64,000 bases of DNA, taken from contig NC_077241.1 of NCBI RefSeq assembly GCF_947179165.1, forward strand, positions 79,943,648-80,007,647. Reading direction: 5' to 3'. This DNA is from Solanum dulcamara. Lineage: Eukaryota > Streptophyta > Magnoliopsida > Solanales > Solanaceae. This document shows, piece after piece, positions 50,841 to 63,600 of the stretch (the stretch's first letter is position 1; the number at the start of each line of letters is the position of its first letter). The notes beneath the pieces are model-generated. The model searched no databases and was not told the origin of the DNA. It saw nothing but the letters and a program-made list of their open reading frames with translations. Made by a program: the position numbers and the translations under genes.

Positions 50841-53800
50841 GCCAATAAAAAGCTCCTAAAACCCTCAAAAGTGCCACCGGGGCAACTAGAGTCATTGCTA
50901 TGTCATTACAGATGCTACTATGGAAGAATCCAAAAAAATTTGACCAGAACCCCCGGCACCTAAAAAATCTATACACTAACACACACGAAAAACTTGCAAA
51001 ATCGCCTAATTTCTATTGCGTCTCCAATAAAATACTCCTAAACCCCTGTATAGCGCCGCCGGGGCTACTAGAGTCGTTACCAAGGTCTTTACGGATGCTA
51101 CTCTGCAAAAATCCAAGAAATTTCAACACGGACCCCCGGCACCTAAAAAATTCGTGGGTTAACACACACGAAAAACTGGCAAAATCGCCTAATTCCTGTT
51201 GCGTTGCCAATAAAATGCTCCTAAACCCTCTATAGCGCCGCCGGGGCTGCTGGAGTCGTTCCCCAGGTCGTTACGGATGCTACTATAGAAGAATCCAAGA
51301 AATTTTGACCCGGACCCCCGGCACCTAAAAAATATGTGGGCTAACACACACGAAAAACTGGCAAAATCGCCTAATTCCTACTGCATCGCCAATAAAATGC
51401 TCCTAAGCCCCTCTAAAGCACCGCCGGGGCTACAGTAGTCGTTCCCCAGATCGTTACGGAAGCTACTATATAAGAATCCAAGAAAATTTGACCCGAACCA
51501 CCGGCACCTAAAAAATCCGTGGGCTAACACACACGAAATATTGACAAAATCTCCTAATTCCTATTGCATTGCCAATAAAATGCTCTTAAACCCCTCTATA
51601 GCACTGTCTGGGCTGCTGGAGTCGTTCCCCAGGTCGTTACGGACGCTACTATGGGAGAATGCAAGAAAATTCGACTCGGACCTTCGGCACCTAAAAAAGC
51701 ATTACGCTAATACACACGAAATACTGGAAAAATTGCCTAATTCATATTGCGTCTCCAATAAAATACTCCTAAACCCCTTTATAGCACTGCCGGGGCTACT
51801 GAGTCTTTCTCCAAGTCATTACGGATGCTACTACAGAAGAATCCAAGAAATTTCGACATGGACTCCCAATACGTAAAAAATCTGTGGGCTAACACACACG
51901 AAAAACTGGCAAATTCGCCTAATTACTATTGCGTCTCTAAAAAATGCTGTTAAGCCCCTCTAAAGCACCACTGGAGCTACTAGAGTCGTTACCCAGGTTG
52001 TTATGGACGCTACAATGGAAGAATCCATGAAAATTTGACCCGGACCCCTAACACCTAAAAAATCCGTAGGCTAACACACACGAAAAACTGGCAAAATCGC
52101 CTAATTCCTATTGCGTAGCCAATAAAAAGCTCCTAAAACCCTCAAAAGTGCCACCGGGGCAACTAGAGTCATTCTTATGTCATTACAGATGCTACTATGG
52201 AAGAATCCAAAAAAAATTTACCAGAACCCCCGGCACCTAAAAAATCTATACACTAACACACACGAAAAACATGCAAAATCGCCTAATTCCTATTGCGTCT
52301 CCAATAAAATACTCCTAAACCCCTGTATAGCGCCGCCGGGGCTACTAGAGTCGTTACCAAGGTCTTTACGGATGCTACTCTGGAAGAATCCAAGAAATTT
52401 CAACACGGACCCCCGGCACCTAAAAAATTCGTGGGTTAACACACACGAAAAACTGGCAAAATCGCCTAATTCCTGTTGCGTTGCCAATAAAATGCTCCTA
52501 AACCCTTTATAGCGCCGCCGGGGCTGCTGGAGTCGTTCCCCAGGTCGTTACGGATGCTACTATAGAAGAATCCAAGAAATTTTGACCCGGACCCCAGGCA
52601 CCTAAAAAATATGTGGGCTAACACACACGAAAAACTGGCAAAATCGCCTAATTCCTACTGCGTCGCCAATAAAATGCTCCTAAGCCCCTCTAAAGCACCG
52701 CCGGGGCTACAGTAGTCGTTCCCCAGATCGTTACGGAAGCTACTATATAAGAATCCAAGAAAATTTGACCCGAACCACCGGCACCTAAAAAATCCGTGGG
52801 CTAACACACACGAAATATTGGCAAAATCTCCTAATTCCTATTGCATTGCCAATAAAATGCTCTTAAACCCCTCTATAGCACTGTCTGGGCTGCTGGAGTC
52901 GTTCCCCAGGTCGTTACGGACGCTACTATGGGAGAATACAAGAAAATTCGACTCGGACCTTCGGCACCTAAAAAAGCATTACGCTAATACACACGAAATA
53001 CTGGAAAAATTGCCTAATTCATATTGCGTCTCCAATAAAATACTCCTAAACCCCTTTATAGCACTGCCGGGGCTACTGAGTCTTTCTCCAAGTCATTACG
53101 GACGCTACTACAGAAGAATCCAAGAAATTTCGACATGGACCCCCAATACGTAAAAAATCTGTGGGCTAACACACACGAAAAACTGGCAAATTCGCCTAAT
53201 TACTATTGCGTCTCTAAAAAATGCTCTTAAGCCCCTCTAAAGCACCACTGGAGCTACTAGAGTCGTTACCTAGGTTGTTATGGACGCTACAATGGAAGAA
53301 TCCATGAAAATTTGACCCGGACCCCTAACACCTAAAAAATCCTTAGGCTAACATACACGAAAAACTGGCAAAATCGCCTAATTCCTATTGCGTAGCCAAT
53401 AAAAAGCTCCTAAAACCCTCAAAAGTGCCACCGGGGCAACTAGAGTCATTCCTATGTCATTACAGATGCTACTATGGAAGAATCCAAAAAAATTAGACCA
53501 GAACCCCCGGCACCTAAAAAATCTATACACTAACACACACGAAAAACTTGCAAAATCGCCTAATTCCTATTGCGTTTCCAATAAAATACTCCTAAACCCC
53601 TATATAGCGCCGCCGGGGCTACTAGAGTCGTTGCCAAGGTCTTTACGGATGCTACACTGGAAGAATCCAAGAAATTTCAACACGGACCCCTGGCACCTAA
53701 AAAATTCGTGGGTTAACACACACGAAAAACTGGCAAAATCGCCTAATTCCTGTTGCGTTGCCAATAAAATGCTCCTAAACCCTCTATAGCGCCGCCGGGG

Positions 53801-56160
53801 CTGCTGGAGTCGTTCCCCAGGTCGTTACGGATGCTACTATAGAAGAATCCAAGAAATTTTGACCCGGACCCCCGGCACCTAAAAAATATGTGGGCTAACA
53901 CAAACGAAAAACTGGCAAAATCGCCTAATTCCTACTGCGTCGCCAATAAAATGCTCCTAAGCCCCTCTAAAGCACCACCGGGGCTACAGTAGTCGTTCCC
54001 CAGATCGTTACGGAAGCTAATATATAAGAATCCAAGAAAATTTGACCCGAACCACCGGCACCTAAAAAATCCGTGGGCTGACACACACGAAATATTGGCA
54101 AAATCTCCTAATTCCTATTGCATTGCCAATAAAATGCTCCTAAACCCCTCTATAGCACTGTCTGGGCTACTGGAGTCATTCCCCAGGTCATTACGGACGC
54201 TACTATGGGAGAATGCAAGAAAATTCGACTCGGACCTTCGGCACCTAAAAAAGCATTATGCTAATACACACGAAATACTGGAAAAATTGCCTAATTCATA
54301 TTGCGTCTCCAATAAAATACTCCTAAACCCCTTTATAGCACTGCCGGGGCTACTGAGTCTTTCTGCAAGTCATTACGGATGCTACTACAGAAGAATCCAA
54401 GAAATTTCGACATGGACCCCCAATACGTAAAAAATCTGTGGGCTAACACACACGAAAAACTGGCAAATTCGCCTAATTACTATTGCGTCTCTAAAAAAAT
54501 GCTCTTAAGCCCCTCTAAAGCACCACTGGAGCTACTAGAGTCGTTAACCAGGTTGTTATGGACGCTACAATGGAAGAATCCATGAAAATTTGACCCGGAC
54601 CCCTAACACCTAAAAAATCCGTAGGCTAACACACACGAAAAACTGGCAAAATTGCCTAATTCCTATTGCGTAGCCAATAAAAAGCTCCTTAAACCCTCAA
54701 AAGTGCCACCGGGGCAACTAGAGTCATTCATATGTCATTACAGATGCTACTATGGAAGAATCTAAAAACATTTGACCAGAACCCCCGGCACCTAAAAAAT
54801 CTATACACTAACACACACGAAAAACTTGCAAAATCGCCTAATTCCTATTGCGTCTCCAATAAAATACTCCTAAACCCCTCTATAGCGCCGCCGGGGCTAC
54901 TAGAGTCGTTGACAAGGTCTTTACGGATGCTACTCTAGAAGAATCCAAGAAATTTCAACACGGACCCCCGGCACCTAAAAAATTCGTGGGTTAACACACA
55001 CGAAAAACTGGCAAAATTACCTAATTCCTGTTGCGTTGCCAATAAAATGCTCCTAAACCCTCTATAGCGCCGCCGGGGCTGCTGGAGTCGTTTCCCAGGT
55101 CGTTACGGATGCTACTATAGAAGAATCCAAGAAATTTTGACCCGGACCCCCGGCACCTAAAAAATATGTGGGCTAACACACACGAAAAACTAGCAAAATT
55201 GCCTAATTCCTACTGCGTCACCAATAAAATGCTCCTAAGCCCCTCTAAAGCACCGCCGGGGCTACAGTAGTCGTTCCCCAGATCGTTACGGAAGCTACTA
55301 TATAAGAATCCAAGAAAATTTGACCCGAACCACCGGCACCTAAAAAATCCGTGGGCTGACACACACGAAATATTGGCAAAATCTCCTAATTCCTATTGCA
55401 TTGCAATTAAAATGCTCCTAAACCCCTCTATAGCACTGTCTGGGCTACTGGAGTCGTTCCCCAGGTCGTTACGGATGCTACTATGGGAGAATGCAAGAAA
55501 ATTCGACTCGGACCTTCGGCACCTAAAAAAGCATTATGCTAATACACACGAAATACTGGAAAAATTGCCTAATTCATATTGCGTCTCCAATAAAATACTC
55601 CTAAACCCCTTTATAGCACTGCCGGGGCTACTGAGTCTTTCTCCAGGTCATTACGGACGCTACTCCAGAAGATTCCCAGAAATTTCGACATGGACCCCCA
55701 ATACGTAAAAAATCTGTGCGCTAACACACACGAAAAACTGGCAAATTCGCCTAATTACTATTGCGTCTCTAAAAAATGCTCTTAATCCCCTCTAAAGCAC
55801 CACTGGAGCTACTAGAGTCGTTACCTAGGTTGTTATGGACGCTACAATGGAAGAATCCATGAAAATTTGACCCGGACCCCTAACACCTAAAAAATCCGTA
55901 GGCTAACACACACGAAAAACTGGCAAAATCGCCTAATTTCTATTGCGTAGCCAATAAAAAGCTTCTAAAACCCTCAAAAGTTCCACCGGGGCAACTAGAG
56001 TCATTTCTATGTCATTATGGATGCTACTATGAAAGAATCCAAAAAAATTTGACCAGAACCCCCGGCACCTAAAAAATCTATACACTAACACACACGAAAA
56101 ACTTGCAAAATCGCCTAATTCCTATTGCGTCTCCAATAAAATACTCCTAAACCCCTCTAA
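50841..56160 (+). repeat. 7-monomer higher-order repeat, 1,277 bp, about 4.2 copies
   Basis: The marker TGTCATTACAGATGCTACTA (one base different in the last copy) recurs at about 50,898, 52,175, 53,452, 54,730 and 56,008, giving periods of 1,277-1,278 bp. That is seven monomers minus four bases (7 x 183 = 1,281). Every other diagnostic variant keeps the same spacing, for example CTTAAGCCCCTCTAAAGC in a monomer with AAAAATGC, CACTGTCTGGGCT, and AAAAAAGCATTACGCTAATAC. Copies differ at few positions by eye, so this is a recent amplification. One monomer per unit carries a two-base loss (CTACTGAGTCTTTC). The order ends at about 56,160. Confidence 0.9.
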
Positions 56161-59100
56161 AGTGCCACCGGGGCTACTGGATTCGTTCCCCAGGTCGTTA
56201 CGGATGCTACTATTGAAGAATCCAAGAAAATTTGACCCAGACCCCCGGCACCTAAAAATTCCGTGGGCTAACACACACCAAAAACTGGCAAAATATCTTA
56301 ATTTCTATTGTGTCTCTAATAAAATGCTCCTAAATCTCTCTATAGGGCCGTCAGGGCTACTGGAGTCATTCCCCAGGTTGTTACAGTCGCTATTATGGAA
56401 GAATGGAAAAATATTTGACCCGTACCCCCGGCACTTAAAAAATCCGCGGGCAAAATCGCCTAATTCCTATTGCAACGCCAATAAAATGCTCTTAAACCCC
56501 TCTATAGCACCGCCGGGGCTACTGGAGTCATTCCCCAGGTCGTTACGGACGCTACTATGGAAGACTCCAAGAAATTTCGACACGGACCCCCGACACCTAA
56601 AAAATTCGTGGGTTAACACATATGAAACACTGGCAAAATCGCCTAATTCCTATTGCGTCGCCAATAAAATACTCCTAAACCCCTGTATAGCGCCGCCGGG
56701 GCTACTAGAGTCGTTACCAAGGTCTTTACGGATGCTACTCTGGAAGAATCCAAGAAATTTCAACACGGACCCCCGGCACCTAAAAAATTCGTGGGTTAAC
56801 ACACACGAAAAACTGGCAAAATCGCCTAAATCCTCTTGCGTCGCCAATAAAATGCTCCTAAACCCCTCTAAAGCGCCGCCGGGGCTACTGGAGTCGTTCC
56901 CCATGTCGTTACGGATGCTACTATGGAAGATTCCAAGAAAATTTGACCTGAACCCCCGACACCTAAAAATTCCGTGGGCTAACACACACGAAAAACGAGC
57001 AAAATTGCCTAATTCCTATTACGTCTCAAATAGAATACTCTTAAGCCCCTCTAAAGTGCCACCGGGGTTACTGGAGTCTTTCCCCAGGTCATTACGGACG
57101 CTAGTATGGAAGAAATCAAGAAACTTCGACCTGCACCCCCGGCAACTAAAAAATTCGCGGGCTAACACACACGAAAAACTTGCAAAATCATCTAATTCGT
57201 ATTGCGTCGCAAATAAAATGCTTCATAACCCCTCTAAATTGCCGCCGGGGCTTCTGGAGTCGTTTCCCAGGTCGTTACGGACGATACTATGTAACAATCC
57301 AAGAACATTTGACTCAAACCCCCGGCACCTAAAAAATCCGTGGATTAACATACACGAAAAACTGGCAAAATCGCCTAATTCCTATTGCATCGCAAATAAA
57401 ATGCTCCTAAACCTCTCTATAGCGCTGCTGGGGCTACTGGAGTCGTTCCCCAAGTCGTTACGGAAGCTACTATAGAAGAATCCAATAAAATTCGACCCAT
57501 ACCCTCGGCACCTAAAAATTCTGTGGGCTAACATACATGAAAAATTGGCAAAATCGCCTAATTCCTATTGCGTCGCTAATAAAATTCTCCTAAACCCCTC
57601 TAAAGCGCCACTGGGGCTACTGTAGTCGTTCTCCAGGTTTTTACGGATGCTACAATGGAAGAATCCAAGAAAATTTGAACCGGACACTCGGTACAAAAAA
57701 CATCCCTAGGTTAACACACACGAAAAACTGGCAAAATCGCCTAATTCCTATTGCATCGCTAATAAAATGCTTCTAAATCCCTCTATAGAGCCGCAGGGGC
57801 TACTGGAGTCCTTTCCCAAGTCATTACATATGCTACTATAGAAGAATCGAAGAAAATTTGACCCGGACCCCTGGCATCTAAAAAATCCATAGGCTAACAC
57901 ACACGTAAAACTGGCTAAATCGCTGAAATCCTATTGCGTCTCCAATAAAATGCTCCTAAACCCCTCTATAGCGCCGCTGGGGCTACTGAGTCTTTCCCCA
58001 GGTCGTTACGGATGCTACTATGGAAGAATGGAAGAAAATTCGACCCGTACCCCCGGCACCTAAAAAATCTGCGGGCTAACACACACGAAAAACTGGCAAA
58101 ATCGCCTAAATCCTATTGCGTCGCCAATAAAATGCTCCTAAACCCCTCTAAAGCACCGCCGGAGCTACTGGAGTCGTTCCCCAGGTTGTTACGGATGCAA
58201 CTATATAAGAATCTAAGAAATTTTGACCCGAACCACCAGCACCTAAAATATCCGTAGGCTAACACACATGAAATATTGGCAAAATCTCCTAATTCCTATT
58301 GCATCGCCAATAAAATGCTCCTAAACCCCTCTATAGAGTTGTCGGGGCTACTGGAGTCGTTCCCCAGGTCGTTACGAACGCTACTATGGACGAATCAAAG
58401 AAAATTAGACCCGAACCCCCGGCACCTAAAAATTCCGTGGGCTAACACACATGAAAAACTGACAAAATTGCCTAATTCCTATTGCGTCTCAAATAAAATG
58501 CTCCTAAACCCTCTATAGCGCCGCCGGGGCTACTGGAGTCATTCCCCTGGTCGTTACGGACGCTACTATAGTAGAATCTAAGAAAATTTGACTCGGACCC
58601 CCAGCACCTAAAAAATCCGTAGGTTAACACACACGAAAAACTGACAAAATCGCCTAATTCCTATTGCGTAGCCAATAAAAAGCTCCTAAGCCCCTCAAAA
58701 GTGCCACCAGGGAAACTGAAGTCGTTCCCATGTCGTTACGGATGCTATTATGGAAGAATCCAAGAAAATTTAACCTTAACCCCCGGCACCTAAAAAATCA
58801 GTGGGCTAACACACACAAAAAACTGGCAAAATTGCCTAATTCCTATTGCGTCTCCAATAAAATACTCCTAAAACCCTCTAAAGCGCCGTCGGGGCTACTG
58901 GAGTCGTTCCTCAGGTCGTTACGGATGCTACTATTGACGAATCCTAGAAAATATGACCCGGACACCCGGCACCTAAAAATTCTGTGGGCTAACACATACC
59001 AAAAACTGGCAAAATCTCTTAATTCCTATTGTATCGCTAATGAAATGCTCCTAAACCTCTCTATAGCGCCGTCGGGCTACTGGAGTCATTCCCCAGGTTG

Positions 59101-60610
59101 TTACGGACGCTACTATGGAAGAATGGAAGAAAATTTGACCCGTACCCCCGGTACCTAAAATATCTGCGGGCTAACACACACGAAAAACTGGCAAAATCGC
59201 CTAATTCGTATTGCGTCGCCAATAAAAAGCTCCTAAAACCCTCAAAAGTGCCACCGGGGAAACTAGAGTCATTGCTATGTCATTACAGATGCTACTATGG
59301 AAGAATCCAAAAAAATTTGACCAGAACCCCCGGCACCTAAAAAATCTATACACTAACACACACGAAAAACTTGCAAAATCGCCTAATTTCTATTGCGTCT
59401 CCAATAAAATACTCCTAAACCCCTGTATAGCGCCGCCGGGGCTACTAGAGTCGTTACCAAGGTCTTTACGGATGCTACTCTGGAAGAATCCAAGAAATTT
59501 CAACACGGACCCCCGGCACCTAAAAAATTCGTGGGTTAACACACACGAAAAACTGGCAAAATCGCCTAAATCCTCTTGCGTCGCCAATAAAATGCTCCTA
59601 AACCCCTCTAAAGCGCCGCCGGGGCTACTGGAGTCGTTCCCCATGTCGTTACGGATGCTACTATGGAAGATTCCAAGAAAATTTGACCTGAACCCCCGAC
59701 ACCTAAAAATTCCGTGGGCTAACACACACGAAAAACGAGCAAAATTGCCTAATTCCTATTACGTCTCAAATAGAATACTCTTAAACCCCTCTAAAGTGCC
59801 ACCGGGGTTACTGGAGTCTTTCCCCAGGTCATTACGGACGCTCGTATGGAAGAAATCAAGAAACTTCGACCTGCACCCCCGGCAACTAAAAAATTCGCGG
59901 GCTAACACACACGAAAAACTTGCAAAATCATCTAATTCGTATTGCGTCGCAAATAAAATGCTTCATAACCCCTCTAAATTGCCGCCGGGGCTTCTGGAGT
60001 CGTTTCCCAGGTCGTTACGGACGATACTATGTAACAATCCAAGAACATTTGACTCAAACCCCCGGCACCTAAAAAATCCGTGGATTAACATACACGAAAA
60101 ACTAGCAAAATCACCTAATTCCTATTGCATCGCAAATAAAATGCTCCTAAACCTCTCTATAGCGCTTCTGGGGCTACTGGAGTCGTTCCCCAAGTCGTTA
60201 CGGAAGCTACTATAGAAGAATCCAATAAAATTCGACCCATACCCTCGGCACCTAAAAATTCTGTGGGCTAACATACATGAAAAATTGGCAAAATCGCCTA
60301 ATTCCTATTGCGTCGCTAATAAAATTCTCCTAAACCCCTCTAAAGCGCCATCGGGGCTACTGTAGTCGTTCTCCAGGTTGTTACGGATGCTACAATGGAA
60401 GAATCCAAGAAAATTTGAACCGGACACCCGGTACAAAAAACATCCGTGGGCTAACATACACGAAAAACTGGCAAAATCGCCTAATTCCTATTGTATCGCT
60501 AATAAAATGCTCCTAAATCCCTCTATAGAGCCGACGGGGCTACTGGAGTCGTTCCCCAAGTCATTACGGATGCTACTATAGAAGAATCAAAGAAAATTTG
60601 ACCTGGACCC
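56161..60610 (+). repeat. Satellite zone L/M with 2,740-bp tandem duplication
   Basis: 56,650 to about 57,600 recurs at 59,390 to about 60,340 (offset 2,740 bp, 15 monomers minus five bases) with very few differences; beyond this the two copies remain alignable at lower identity to about 60,600. The segment between, 57,212-59,567, is the second copy of 48,835-51,190. Shared markers of the young duplication include AAATCCTCTTGCGTC, CCCCATGTCGTTACGG and AAAACGAGCAAAATTGCC. The satellite read-throughs 56,162-57,475 and 59,277-60,215 fall here and are not genes. Confidence 0.8.
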
Positions 60611-63600
60611 CTGGCACATAAAAAGTCTGTAAGCTAACACACACGAAAAACTGGCTAAATCGCTGAAATCCTATTGCGTCTCCAATAAAATGCTCCTAAA
60701 CCCCTCTATAGCGCTGCCGGGGCTACTAAGTCTTTCCACAGGTCGTTACGGACGCTACGATGGAAGAATAGAAGAAAATTCGACCCGTACCCCCGGCACC
60801 TAAATAATCTGCGGGCTAACACACACGAAAAACTGGCAAAATCGCCTAATTCCTATTGCATCGCCATTAAAATGCTCCTAAACCACTCTAAAGCACCATC
60901 GGGGCAACTAGAGTCGTTCCCCAGATTGTTACGGATGCTACTATGGAAGAATCTAAGAAAATTCGACCCGAACCCTCGGCACCTAAAAAATCTGTGGGCT
61001 AACACACACGAAAAACTAGTGAAATCTCCTAATTCCTATTGCATCGCCAATAAAATGCTCCTAAACCCCTCTGTAGCACCACTAGGGGTACGAAGTCTTT
61101 CCTTAGGTTGTTACGGATGCTACTATGAAAGAATCCAGGAAAATTTGACTCTGACCTTCGGCACCAAAAAAATCCTTACGCTAATACACATGAAAAACTG
61201 GCAAATTTTCCTAATTCCTATTGCATCTCAAATAAAATGCTCTTAAGCCCCTCTAAAGCGCCACTAGGTCTACAAAAGTCGTTACCCAGGTTGTTATGGA
61301 TGCTACAATGGAAGAATCCAAGAAAATATGACCCGGACCCCCGACACCAAAATAATCTGTGGGCTAACACACACGAAAAACTGGCAAAATCGCTTAATTA
61401 CTATTGCGTCGCTAATAAAATGCCCCTAAACACCTCAAAAGTGCCATCGGGGGTACTAGAGTCGTTCCCAGGTCGTTACGGACGCTACTATGGAAAAATC
61501 AAAGAAAATTTGACCTGAACCCCCGACACATAAAAAATCCGTGGGCTAACACATACGAAAACCTGGCAAAATCGCCTAATTTCTATTGCGTCTCCAATAA
61601 AATGCTCCTAAACCCCTCTAATCGCCGCCGAGGCTACAAGAGTCGTTCCCCAGATCCTTACGGACACTACTATTAAAGAATCCAAGAAAATTTGACCCGG
61701 ACCCCCGGCACCTAAAAAATCCGTGGGCTAACACACACGAAAAACTTGCAAAATCTCCTAATTCCTATTGTGTCGCTAATAAAATGCTCCTAAACCTCTC
61801 TATAGCGGAGCTGGGGCTACTAGAGTCGTTCCCCAGGTTGTTACGAATGCTACTATATAAGAAAGGAAGAAAATTTGACCCGGACCCCCGGCACCTAAAA
61901 AATCCGTGGGCTAACACACACGAAAAACTGGCAAAATCTGCTAATTCCTATTGTGTCGCTAATAGAATGCTCGTAAACCTCTCGATAGCGCCGCCGGGGC
62001 TACTAGAGTCGTTCCCCATGTCGTTACGGATGCTACTATGGAAGAATCCAAGAAATTTCTAGAAGGACCCCCGACACCTAAAAAATTCGTGGGTTAACAC
62101 ACATGAAAAACTGGCAAAATCACCTAATTCCTGTTGCGTCGTCAATAAAATGCTCCTAAACCCCTCTATTGCGCCGTCGGGGCTACTGGAGTCGTTCCCC
62201 AGGTCGTTACGGATGCTACTATATAAGAATCCAAGAAAATTTGACCCGGACCCCTGGCACCTAAAAAATCCATGGGCTAAAACACACGAAAAACTGACAA
62301 AATTGCCTAAATCCTATTGCGTCGCCAATAAAATGCTCCTAACCCCTTCTAAAGCGTCGCCGAGGCTACTCGAGTCATTCCCCAGGTCATTACGGATGCT
62401 ACTTTATAAGAATCCAAGAAAATTTAACCCGAACCCCTAGCACCTAAAAATCTGTGGGCTATCACACACAAAAAACTGGCAAAATCTCCTAATTCCTATT
62501 GCGTCGCCAATAAAATGCTCTTAAACCCCTCTATAGCACTGCCGGGGCTACTAGAGTCATTCCCCAGGCCGTTACGGACGTTACTATGGGAGAATTCAAG
62601 AAAATTCGACTCGGACCTTCGGCAGCTAAAAACTCCTTACGCTAATACACCCGAAAAACTGGCAAAATTGCCTAATTCCTATTGCGTCTCCAATAAAATG
62701 CTCCTAAAACTCTCTATAGCACCGCCGGGGCTACTGAGTCTTTCCACAGGTCGTTACGCACGCTACTATGTAAAAATCCAAGAAATTTCGACACGGACCC
62801 CCAGTACGTAAAAAATCTGTGGGCTAACACACACAAAAACTGGCAAATTCGCCTAATTACTATTGCGTCTCTAATAAAATGCTCTCAAGCCCCTCTAAAG
62901 CGCCACCGGGTCTACTGGAGTCATTCCCCAGGTTGTTATAGACGCGATAATAGATGAATCCAAGAAATTTTGACCCGGACCCCCGGCACCTAAAAAATCT
63001 GTGGGCTAACACACACGAAAAACTAGAAAAATCAACTAATTCCTATTGTGCAGCCAATAAAATGCTCCTAAACCCCTCAAAAGTTCCACCGGGGCAACTG
63101 GAGTCATTCCCAGGTCGTTACGGATGCTACTATGGAAGAATCCAAGAAATTTTGACCTGAACCCCCGGCACCTAAAAAATCCGTGGGCTAACAAACACGA
63201 AAAACTGGCAAAATCGCCTAATTCCTATTGCGTCTCCAATAAAATACTGCTAAACCCCTCTAAAGCGTCGCCAGGGCTACTGGAGTCATTCCCCAGGTCG
63301 TTACGGATACTACTATTGAAGATTCCAACAAAATTTTACCCGAACCCCCGGTACCTAAAAAATCCGTGGGCTAACACACGAAAAAATGGCAAAATCTCCT
63401 AATTCCTATTGTGTCACTAATAAAATGCTCCTCAACCTCTCTATAGTACTTCCGAGGCTACTGGAGTCGTTCCCCAAATTATTACGGACGCTACTATGGA
63501 AGAATAGAAGAAAATTTGACCCGTACCCCCGGCACCTAAAAAATCCGCCGGCTAACACACACGAAAAACTGGCAAAATTGGCTAATTCCTATTGCGTCGC

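Noticed and set aside
56162..57475. 437-codon ORF as a protein-coding gene
   Set aside because: It is seven tandem satellite monomers read in the frame that 183 bp leaves open. The near-identical copy at 59,277-60,215 starts at a different point, and neighbouring monomers carry stops in the same phase. No promoter, splice or family evidence.
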